Below, one piece after another: positions 53,029 through 60,780 of a stretch of 64,000 nt of DNA. The translations under genes and the position numbers were made by a program. Position 1 is the stretch's first letter; each line of letters opens with the position of its first letter. The notes beneath the pieces are model-generated. The model was not told the DNA's origin. It did not search any database and worked only from the letters and a program-made list of their open reading frames with translations. The stretch spans positions 1-64,000 of the forward strand of contig CAZEIM010000001.1 in the NCBI GenBank assembly GCA_964512145.1. Direction: 5' to 3'. This DNA comes from CAYOHR01 sp964512145 (GTDB lineage: Bacteria; Bacteroidota; Bacteroidia; Flavobacteriales_G; JALEGO01).

Positions 53029-54336
53029 ATGGTTAAAATTTATCGTTTTTGGATTACTTTCCTCTTTTTTATATTCCTTTGTTTATTCATTATTTTTAAA
53101 TTTCCCACAGTTGGTCACACATTTGATGTTTATAAGCATAAATTAATTTTTCTTAATGAAGGTAGAAGAACACCTCATTTATTTGATGCAGTAAATGCTT
53201 ACAATGATTTACAAATACCTTTAATAAGGTATGTTGATTTTATAGATAGCGATTCTGTTGAAAAAAAGTTTATTTTTCCAATGGAAACTACCGGAGATGA
53301 TTTAGGTATATATTTAGTAATTCCCTGGTTGTCAAAGACATTTAATATACATTATAAACAGGCATACTTATATTTTTTTATTTCAATGGTATTGCTTGGT
53401 TTTTTAATTGCTAATATAGGATTTCATTTACTAATTAATGAAAATACAAAATATTACTTTTCAGTACTAATGCTATCTATTTTAGCATTTTTTATGTTTT
53501 ATATTTTAGATGTATATGTATTTCTTTTTTTAAGTGTTTGCTTTTTACCCTTATTGATATATTTATTTCATTATAAATCCAATCAAGTTGTTGTTTATTT
53601 CTCTTTTCTTATGATTTTTATAGTTCTTGGAATATATAATCAATTTAGAGCTTACGCTTCATTTGGAGTTTTTTTATTTATGTTTTTTTATATTATAATT
53701 ACATGCTTTAAACAATCTTCTTTTTTTAAACCGTTACTTTTTGTTTTTATGATGTTAATGGGTCTAGGTTTACCTTATATTTTTAAACATCAAATTATAC
53801 AACTTAGAAATAAAACATTAATTCAGCGAGGGTATGATTCAAGGTTATTTTCTGGCTTTATGTATTCTCATATATTTTGGCATGGAATGTACTTAGGTTT
53901 AGGGTACGATAAAGAAAATAAATACGGAATTAAATGGAGCGATGTATATGGATATAATACAGTTCGAGATGAAATAAAATTAAAAAACATACAAAATATT
54001 CCAAAAATTAATGCATTAAGTATGCCTCAAAAATATGAAGAGATTATGATGAGAAAGTATATATATATATTAAAAGAAGATCCTATATTTATTTTGAAAA
54101 CATATTTTAAAAAGTTACTCGATACATTGAGTAAAACATTCATTTTTTTTCATATTGGATTTTTAGGCGTATTTTATAAAAGACAAAAAGAATATATATT
54201 CCCCTTTATCATCATGATGTTATTTTATTCTATACCAGGGGTTTTATTTTGGCCCTATTATGCATACTTAACAGGTCTTATCTCTAGCTTTACTATAATT
54301 GGCAGCTTGTTATTTGTAAAGACAAGAAATTATTAA
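53029..54336 (+). CDS. multi-pass membrane protein of unknown function
   Basis: 435 residues, about ten hydrophobic helices. The first loop (FPTVGHTFDVYKHKLIFLNEGRRTP, then PMETTGDDLGIYLVIPWLSK) contains acidic and His residues after the first helix, in the way GT-C glycosyltransferases are built, but there is no firm motif. A later loop holds IFWHGMYLGLGYDKENKYGIKW. The C-terminus ends inside the last helix. It lies 44 bases after atpG but is unrelated in function; base composition is very AT-rich. I cannot name the family. Confidence 0.5.
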   Translation: MVKIYRFWITFLFFIFLCLFIIFKFPTVGHTFDVYKHKLIFLNEGRRTPHLFDAVNAYNDLQIPLIRYVDFIDSDSVEKKFIFPMETTGDDLGIYLVIPWLSKTFNIHYKQAYLYFFISMVLLGFLIANIGFHLLINENTKYYFSVLMLSILAFFMFYILDVYVFLFLSVCFLPLLIYLFHYKSNQVVVYFSFLMIFIVLGIYNQFRAYASFGVFLFMFFYIIITCFKQSSFFKPLLFVFMMLMGLGLPYIFKHQIIQLRNKTLIQRGYDSRLFSGFMYSHIFWHGMYLGLGYDKENKYGIKWSDVYGYNTVRDEIKLKNIQNIPKINALSMPQKYEEIMMRKYIYILKEDPIFILKTYFKKLLDTLSKTFIFFHIGFLGVFYKRQKEYIFPFIIMMLFYSIPGVLFWPYYAYLTGLISSFTIIGSLLFVKTRNY

Positions 54337-54345
54337 AATAATTTC

Positions 54346-55323
54346 TTAAAAAACTAACACTTCTTCCTTATTTTGAAGAATAATCTCAATCTCCTGCATT
54401 ATATCATTTGTTAACGAGGGTAAGTATTTTAAACTTTCTATATTGTCTTGTAATTGTTCCATTTTTGATGCCCCTAAAATAGCGGTACTAACATGGCTGT
54501 TTTTTAAACACCAAGCTAAAGCTAATTTATTTAAAGGAACTCCTATTTTTTTAGAGAATTCTTCTAGTTTAATTACTTTTTGAATGTTGGTTTCAGTTAA
54601 ATTTTTTTCTTTTAACCAATCAAAACCATCTAAACCTAATCTAGTGTCCTTAGGAAATTTTTTGTTATATTTTCCTGTTAATATTCCAGATGCTAAAGGA
54701 GACCAAATAGTACTACCATACGAATAATCTTTAAATAATCTATGATATTCAACTTCAAATCTTCTTCTGTGTAACATATTGTACTGAGGTTGTTCCATAA
54801 CCGGGGCAATTAGGTGGTATTTATTAGCAATCCCTATGGCATCGGTTATTTCTTGTGCACTCCATTCGGATGTTCCCCAATACAATATTTTCCCTTGCAT
54901 AATGAGTTGATGCATAGTCCAAACTGTTTCTTCAATAGGGGTGTTTACATCAGGCCGATGACAAAAATACAAATCTAAATACTCTACTTGAAGTCTTTTT
55001 AGAGCTGCATGACAGGCTTCTACAACATGTTTTCGAGATAATCCTTTTTGTGTAGGTTTATCTCCTCCCCAAAATACTTTGCTAGAAACGATATAACTAT
55101 CTCTGGACCAACCCATTTTTTTTAAAATTTCTCCCATCACAATTTCTGATTGTCCTTTGGCATATATTTCGGCATTATCAAAAAAGTTTATTCCCTGATC
55201 ATATGCATATTTCATTAAGGATTCAGCAACACTATTGTCAATTTGTTTTCCGAAAGTAATCCAAGAACCAAGAGATAATGCGCTTACTTGTAATCCAGAA
55301 CTTCCTAACCTCCTGTATTCCAT
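54346..55323 (-). CDS. aldo/keto reductase (potassium-channel-beta-like group)
   Basis: 325 residues. The catalytic tetrad of the aldo/keto reductase TIM barrel is present: D49 and Y54 in FFDNAEIYAKGQSE, K82 in IVSSKVFWGG, H122 in YFCHRPD. The start MEYRRLGSSGLQVSALSLGS and YWGTSEWSAQEI are those of the KvBeta-like/YghZ group. The enzyme probably reduces aldehydes with NADPH; the substrate is unknown. Its ATG at 55323 overlaps the stop of the collagen-like gene upstream by one base. Confidence 0.93.
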   Translation of the reverse strand: MEYRRLGSSGLQVSALSLGSWITFGKQIDNSVAESLMKYAYDQGINFFDNAEIYAKGQSEIVMGEILKKMGWSRDSYIVSSKVFWGGDKPTQKGLSRKHVVEACHAALKRLQVEYLDLYFCHRPDVNTPIEETVWTMHQLIMQGKILYWGTSEWSAQEITDAIGIANKYHLIAPVMEQPQYNMLHRRRFEVEYHRLFKDYSYGSTIWSPLASGILTGKYNKKFPKDTRLGLDGFDWLKEKNLTETNIQKVIKLEEFSKKIGVPLNKLALAWCLKNSHVSTAILGASKMEQLQDNIESLKYLPSLTNDIMQEIEIILQNKEEVLVF

Positions 55324-58112
55324 TAATTTATTTTTTTAATTCTAATATTTGCTGATACGTGTACACTTGTTCCAAAAAATCCGACAGATTTTAATGAGAT
55401 ATTAGTAGCAGCTGCAACATTAGCAACAAAACTTGCAACAGTATTAATATTATCTCCATTGGTAGCTTGAATTGAACGCAAAAGAATGGTTTGTGATCCA
55501 GGAAATGCAGTTCCTGTATTTTCATTCCACCATTGTAATTGTACCCAGTCATTTGTAGAACCCATTCCCCCATTAATATATGCCTCAGCATGCAATTCAT
55601 AAACTCCTGGCTGTAGAGTATAAATATCGGTTGCAGAATTATATGTGATATCTGTTCCATTTACATAATAACTTAATGCATCTGTTTTTTGTAGTGTGGC
55701 AGTAAAATTTTGAAAAGAAGAGTATCCTGCCCAAATATTTAATGTAGGAGTAGCGTTAGTCCAACTTAAGGTTCCATTTCCATCTGTTTTTAAAATTTGA
55801 TTAGCACTCCCATCAATTGTAGGGAATTTATATCCTGTAGTACTAGGGTCATTTATTTGAAATTCACCATTAATCCTCAATTTATCTGTTAAAAAGTCCC
55901 CCCAAATTAAAGGAGTTGAAGAATTTGAGTTTTCAATAAATAGTTTATTACTACCAGTCGCTTGTTCACCCGCTCTATAACCTATAAATATATTTGCGCT
56001 ATCATTATTTTGTAGGCTATACCCAGTATTATTCCCTATTAATACATTAAATGAATTACTACTACCTGGGTTTATCAGGTTTCCTGATCGATGTCCAATT
56101 ACTGTGTTATTACTACCAGTTTGGTTAAACTGAAGGCTAGTTGTACCCAAAATAATATTACTATTTCCACTCACCAGTTCGTATCCTGCATCAGTGCCAA
56201 TTGATATGTTATTCCCGGCTGAAGAATTATTTGTTATACTGAATAATGATCTAGATCCTATCGCTATATTTGAATGAGGTCCTGTAGCAACAGCATTTAA
56301 ACTTCTTAACGCCCAATATCCAATTCCAATATTACCTCCTGACGCAGCAGTTACAGGAACATTAGCACCGGCTTCGTGCCCTACAAAAACATTTGTATTT
56401 GCACCTCTTCTGTGCATAAATCTACCTCCAGATATTTTAAAATAATCTGCAGCATTATTTAAATCTATACTACCTTCCACGTCTAATTTATCTGAAGGAT
56501 TAATAAGCCCAATTCCAATGTTCCCTCCGTCTGGCTGAAATGAAATATGTCTTTTTGTTCCAGCATCATCTAACTCCATACTAGCATATCTATTAGTGGC
56601 TGTTGCGTCTGTTTTTAAACCAAATTGTAGTCTTAATGGATTAGCCGCATCGTTACTAGCAATAGAAACAATGTTTTGTAGTACAGCTGTTGTTGCTTTG
56701 GCATTAGTTCCTCTAATATCTAATTTTAAATTTGGATTATTTGTTCCAATACCTACATTTCCCGAAGTTTTATAAATATTATCTGTAATTGCATCAGGAG
56801 GAATAGATGTTCCTACTTCAAACCAGTCTGCATCAGATCCTGATGCTCCCGTAGGACCAGTAGGTCCGGTTGCTCCGTTAGCACCAACACTTCCTGTTAA
56901 TCCAGTAGGACCTGTAGCACCAGTGGTTCCTGCGCCTGTTGGCCCAGTAGGTCCGGTTGCACCGTTACTACCGGCAATACCAGTTACACCCGTAGGTCCA
57001 GTAGCGCCAGTAGTTCCAGCTCCTGTTGGTCCAGTAGGTCCTGTTGCTCCGTTATTACCCGCAATACCAGTAACACCCGTAGGTCCAGTTGCACCAGTAG
57101 TTCCAACTCCCGTAGGACCAGTAGGTCCGGTTGCTCCGTTAGCACCAGCACTTCCTGTTAATCCTGTAGGACCTGTAGCACCAGTGGTTCCTGCGCCTGT
57201 TGGCCCAGTAGGTCCGGTTGCACCGTTACTACCGGCAATACCAGTTACACCCGTAGGTCCAGTAGCGCCAGTAGTTCCAGCTCCTGTTGGTCCAGTAGGT
57301 CCTGTTGCTCCGTTATTACCCGCAATACCAGTAACTCCCGTAGGTCCGGTTGCACCAGTAGTTCCAGCTCCTGTTGGCCCCGTAGGTCCAGTTGCACCAT
57401 TATTTCCGGCAATACCGCTTACCCCAGTAGGCCCAGTTGCTCCAGTTGCTCCAGTTGCTCCAGTAGGTCCTGTTGCTCCGTTATTACCCGCAATACCAGT
57501 AACTCCCGTAGGTCCGGTTGCACCAGTAGTTCCAGCTCCTGTTGGCCCAGTAGGTCCAGTTGCTCCATTATTTCCGGCAATACCAGTAACTCCCGTAGGT
57601 CCAGTAGCACCAGTAGTTCCAGCTCCTGTTGGCCCAGTAGGTCCAGTTGCTCCATTATTTCCGGCAATACCAGTAACTCCCGTAGGTCCAGTAGCACCAG
57701 TAGTTCCAACTCCTGTAGGCCCCGTAGGTCCAACACTTCCTGTTAATCCAGTAGGTCCCGTTGCTCCGTTAACACCACTAACACCAGTAGGTCCCGTAGG
57801 TCCGGTAATACCAGTAGCACCCGTTACTCCAATAATTCCTGTGCTTACATTGGTAGCAAAAATTTTTCTCCATATAATTCCATCCCAGTATCTAATGGTA
57901 CTGTCAGGGGTATGAAATATAATTAAACCATACGCGTGAGGAAAAATTACGTTATTTGTATCTGATATTCTAGGAATTAGTAAACCTTTGTCGGTACTTA
58001 ATATTTCAAGACTAGATGAATTATGAGGGCTATTGGTTCCTATCCCTACATTGTCTTGGGTAAATAGGTTTGTGAACAATATTATGAATAGTAAAACAAT
58101 GTAAATTTTCAC
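55323..58112 (-). CDS. collagen-like surface protein with head-repeat region and jelly-roll-like C-terminus
   Basis: 929 residues from a GTG at 58112. Signal peptide IYIVLLFIILFTNLFT, then head module NVGIGTNSPHNSSSLEIL, KGLLIPRISDT, TIRYWDGIIWRKI (to about residue 85). Residues ~90-420 are collagen-like Gly-X-Thr repeats in 29-residue units, each broken by a 5-residue interruption (GAGTT or GVGTT). Residues ~425-780 contain DITDNIYKTSGNVGIGTNNPN-like and hemagglutinin head repeats (NIGIGYWALRSL, NNTVIGHRSGNL). The last ~130 residues (YSSFQNFTATLQKTDALSYY, IYTLQPGVYELHAEAYI, ISLKSVGFFGTSVHVSANI) look like a C1q/TNF-type trimer-forming jelly roll. Probably a trimeric surface fibre. No T9SS domain is seen. 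Confidence 0.75.
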   Translation of the reverse strand: MKIYIVLLFIILFTNLFTQDNVGIGTNSPHNSSSLEILSTDKGLLIPRISDTNNVIFPHAYGLIIFHTPDSTIRYWDGIIWRKIFATNVSTGIIGVTGATGITGPTGPTGVSGVNGATGPTGLTGSVGPTGPTGVGTTGATGPTGVTGIAGNNGATGPTGPTGAGTTGATGPTGVTGIAGNNGATGPTGPTGAGTTGATGPTGVTGIAGNNGATGPTGATGATGATGPTGVSGIAGNNGATGPTGPTGAGTTGATGPTGVTGIAGNNGATGPTGPTGAGTTGATGPTGVTGIAGSNGATGPTGPTGAGTTGATGPTGLTGSAGANGATGPTGPTGVGTTGATGPTGVTGIAGNNGATGPTGPTGAGTTGATGPTGVTGIAGSNGATGPTGPTGAGTTGATGPTGLTGSVGANGATGPTGPTGASGSDADWFEVGTSIPPDAITDNIYKTSGNVGIGTNNPNLKLDIRGTNAKATTAVLQNIVSIASNDAANPLRLQFGLKTDATATNRYASMELDDAGTKRHISFQPDGGNIGIGLINPSDKLDVEGSIDLNNAADYFKISGGRFMHRRGANTNVFVGHEAGANVPVTAASGGNIGIGYWALRSLNAVATGPHSNIAIGSRSLFSITNNSSAGNNISIGTDAGYELVSGNSNIILGTTSLQFNQTGSNNTVIGHRSGNLINPGSSNSFNVLIGNNTGYSLQNNDSANIFIGYRAGEQATGSNKLFIENSNSSTPLIWGDFLTDKLRINGEFQINDPSTTGYKFPTIDGSANQILKTDGNGTLSWTNATPTLNIWAGYSSFQNFTATLQKTDALSYYVNGTDITYNSATDIYTLQPGVYELHAEAYINGGMGSTNDWVQLQWWNENTGTAFPGSQTILLRSIQATNGDNINTVASFVANVAAATNISLKSVGFFGTSVHVSANIRIKKIN
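56842..57846 (-). repeat. collagen-like coding repeats, about 87-base units (gene at 55323-58112)
   Basis: About ten tandem units, nearly all 87 bases, encoding GAT GPT GPT GAGTT GAT GPT GVT GIA GNN with small variants (GNN/GSN/GAN, GVT/GLT, GIA/GSA/GSV). One unit of 81 bases lacks the interruption. High unit-to-unit identity makes slippage or recombination likely. Confidence 0.85.
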
Positions 58113-58176
58113 AATAATTTGAATTTAATACTAATGTAGTTATTAATTCTTTTTAATACAATATTTTAATAATAAT

Positions 58177-59487
58177 TTAAGGTGTTGTTGAAAATTTAAT
58201 CAAACAATACGCTCCGGTTGGAGTTGACCCAGTAAATTCATGTGTTCCTAATCTTATCCTATCACCCCTAAAAACCTGTCTACTGTAAATACAAGTTGAT
58301 TCAAGTTCATTTTCTATAAAATTACAACTTGCTAAATTTACTCCACCTCCTGAAGCTTTTTGAATATTAATATTCATTCTTAAAATTCCGTCAGATGCAG
58401 TAAATACACCAAAACTTACAGTTGTAATATACCAACCATCCATACTTGCTGGTACCACTATATAATCACTAGAATATATTGTAAATGCTATTTGATTCGT
58501 AGTTGCTGGTATTGGAGCTATATCTAAATATCTTTCATTCAACCCTCCAGTAGGCCCGGTTGGTCCAACACTTCCTGTTAATCCAGTAGGTCCTGTTGCT
58601 CCGTTAGCACCACTAACACCTGTAGGTCCTGTAGGTCCAGTAGCGCCAGTAGTACCTGCGCCTGTTGGTCCCGTAGGTCCAATACTTCCTGCTAATCCAG
58701 TAGGTCCCGTTGCTCCGTTAGCACCACTAACACCTGTAGGTCCTGTAGGTCCAGTCGCCCCATTATTACCAGCAACACCAGTAGGTCCAGTAGGTCCAAT
58801 ACTTCCTGCTAATCCAGTAGATCCCGTTGCTCCGTTAGCACCACTAACACCTGTTGGTCCTGTAGGTCCAGTAACCCCATTATTACCAGTAGCACCCGTA
58901 GGTCCTGTTGCACCAGTAGTTCCAACTCCTGTTGGCCCCGTAGGTCCAGCACTTCCTGCTAATCCAGTAGGTCCCATTGCTCCAGTAGTTCCAGCTCCTG
59001 TAGGTCCCGTAGGTCCTGTTGCACCGTTATTACCGGTAATACCAGTAACACCCGTAGGTCCTGTAGCACCAGTAGTTCCAACTCCTGTTGGCCCCGTAGG
59101 TCCAACACTTCCTGTTAATCCAGTAGGTCCCGTTGCTCCGTTAGCACCACTAATACCAGTAGGTCCCGTAGGTCCTGTAATACCAGTAGCACCCGTTACT
59201 CCAATAATTCCTGTGCTTACATTGGTAGCAAAAATTTTTCTCCATATAATTCCATCCCAGTATCTAATGGTACTGTCAGGGGTATGAAATATAATTAAAC
59301 CATACGCGTGAGGAAAAATTACGTTATTTGTATCTGATATTCTTGGTATGAGTAAACCTTTATCGGTACTTAATATTTCAAGACTAGATGAATTATGGGG
59401 GGTATTAGTTCCTATTCCTACATTGTCTTGTGCAAGGAAATAAAATGATTTAAGAAAAAGTAAGAATAAGCCTATGTAATTTTTCAT
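58177..59487 (-). CDS. second collagen-like surface protein with a distinct C-terminal domain
   Basis: 436 residues from the ATG at 59487 (MKNYIGLFLLFLKSFYFLA, signal peptide). A TTG four codons earlier is rejected. The head module is nearly identical to that of the neighbouring gene (NVGIGTNTPHNSSSLEIL, TIRYWDGIIWRKIFATN). Residues ~85-310 are collagen-like GPT/GAT/GVS/GAN repeats. The last ~115 residues differ: ATTNQIAFTIYSSDYIVVPAS, GWYITTVSFGVFTASDGILRM, SCNFIENELESTCIYSR, DRIRLGTHEFTGSTPTGAYC, a beta-rich C1q/TNF-like domain with three Cys. It lies 64 bases upstream of the larger gene. Probably a surface or extracellular fibre. No T9SS domain is visible. Confidence 0.72.
   Translation of the reverse strand: MKNYIGLFLLFLKSFYFLAQDNVGIGTNTPHNSSSLEILSTDKGLLIPRISDTNNVIFPHAYGLIIFHTPDSTIRYWDGIIWRKIFATNVSTGIIGVTGATGITGPTGPTGISGANGATGPTGLTGSVGPTGPTGVGTTGATGPTGVTGITGNNGATGPTGPTGAGTTGAMGPTGLAGSAGPTGPTGVGTTGATGPTGATGNNGVTGPTGPTGVSGANGATGSTGLAGSIGPTGPTGVAGNNGATGPTGPTGVSGANGATGPTGLAGSIGPTGPTGAGTTGATGPTGPTGVSGANGATGPTGLTGSVGPTGPTGGLNERYLDIAPIPATTNQIAFTIYSSDYIVVPASMDGWYITTVSFGVFTASDGILRMNINIQKASGGGVNLASCNFIENELESTCIYSRQVFRGDRIRLGTHEFTGSTPTGAYCLIKFSTTP
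58548..59215 (-). repeat. collagen-like coding repeats (gene at 58177-59487)
   Basis: Tandem Gly-X-Y coding units, mostly GPT GPT GVS GAN GAT GPT GLA/GLT GSx, less regular than in the neighbouring gene and with GVGTT/GAGTT interruptions in some units. Confidence 0.8.
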
Positions 59488-59544
59488 ATCCCTAAACAAA
59501 AAACTATTTATTCTTTGTTACGTATAGATTAAAAATATGTTACG

Positions 59545-60768
59545 TTAGCTAACAAATCCTTCTAAGTTTAATGTTTCTTTTGAGATGTTTTTTAAGGAAA
59601 ATAATTTTAAAATAATTTCCTCTAAAATACTATCAGGACAAGAAGCTCCACTTGTTATGATGATTTTTTGAAAAGTGTTTCTAGATAATTCAAATTTGGA
59701 ATGTTTAATTTCGTTTGTGTGTATATTAAAATTGGCTATTTCTCCATTCGTTTTAATATCATCAGCAGATGAAATAAAAAAGGTTTTAAATTTACTTTCG
59801 CAAAGTTCGACTAAATGTGATGTATTTGAGCTATTATACCCCCCAACCACCAGCGCATAATCCACATGTTTTTCTTTTAATAACTCTAAGGTAGAATCTT
59901 GATTGTCATTTGTTGCATAACACAAAGTGTCTCTTGTATCAGCAAAGTGTTCTGAAATATTTTCTATGCCAAATTTTTGTATTAAAGTATTTTTAATTAG
60001 TTCAGAAATTTCGTGAGTTTCTGAGGCAAGCATTGTTGTTTGATTAATAACTCCAACTTTATTTAAATGAATATTTGGGATAAAATTATTCGAGTATTTA
60101 CCCTTAAATATTTGATTAAATTCATGAAGTGAAATTTTTTCTAAAATATATAAGCACAGTATTTTTGCTTCTTCTATATTTTTTACAATTATGGAAGGAG
60201 CATTTTGATTGGCGTGTGAAAATGTAGCTCTTGTTTCTTCATGGTTATGTTTTCCGTGTATAACAATAGAAAAATTTTTCTCACCAATTTTTTGAGATGT
60301 TTTCCAAACTTTTTCTACAAACGGACATGTTGTGTTATATGTTTTAATATCTACTTCTTTTTCTTTTAAAAGATTTTCTATTTCAAGCGTTGTGCCAAAT
60401 GCAGGAATAATTACCACATCGTTTTTACTGATTTTATCCCATGATATTATATTATTTCCTTCAGTATCTAATATAAAATCAATTCCATTGCTATTTAAAT
60501 CTGCGTTTACATGAGGATTATGAATCATTTGACTCAGTAAATAAATTTTTTTTCCTTTATTTTCTTGAACAGCTTTATATGAAATTTCAATAGCATTTTC
60601 TACACCATAACAAAACCCAAAATGTCGGGCAAGAACAATTTCTAATGATTCAAAATTTAATCGTGTAGGCGAAAAATCTTTTTTTTTAGGGTCGTTAATT
60701 TTTCTGTACTGCTTAATTTTTTTTATTATATTGCTCTGATAAGCTTCTGGAATATCAAATTTTTTCAT
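59545..60768 (-). CDS. ispH: 4-hydroxy-3-methylbut-2-enyl diphosphate reductase, long form
   Basis: 407 residues from the ATG at 60768. The in-frame codon at 60795 would overlap the divergent peptidase gene and adds no conserved sequence. The three iron-sulfur cysteines are C53 in LARHFGFCYGVENA, C148 in NTTCPFVEK and C377 in TSGASCPDS. A 40-residue N-terminal extension and internal insertions make it the long, plant/cyanobacteria-like form also found in Flavobacteriia. IspH makes IPP and DMAPP at the end of the MEP pathway; ispD is elsewhere in this window. Confidence 0.94.
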   Translation of the reverse strand: MKKFDIPEAYQSNIIKKIKQYRKINDPKKKDFSPTRLNFESLEIVLARHFGFCYGVENAIEISYKAVQENKGKKIYLLSQMIHNPHVNADLNSNGIDFILDTEGNNIISWDKISKNDVVIIPAFGTTLEIENLLKEKEVDIKTYNTTCPFVEKVWKTSQKIGEKNFSIVIHGKHNHEETRATFSHANQNAPSIIVKNIEEAKILCLYILEKISLHEFNQIFKGKYSNNFIPNIHLNKVGVINQTTMLASETHEISELIKNTLIQKFGIENISEHFADTRDTLCYATNDNQDSTLELLKEKHVDYALVVGGYNSSNTSHLVELCESKFKTFFISSADDIKTNGEIANFNIHTNEIKHSKFELSRNTFQKIIITSGASCPDSILEEIILKLFSLKNISKETLNLEGFVS

Positions 60769-60780
60769 TTTTTTGTTGGT

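Noticed and set aside
56923..57915. Long open frame on the plus strand, antisense to the collagen-like gene (Pro/Val/Ala-rich product)
   Set aside because: It is the reverse reading of the Gly-X-Thr repeats; repeat composition keeps all frames open. The minus-strand frame has a signal peptide and recognised flanking domains.
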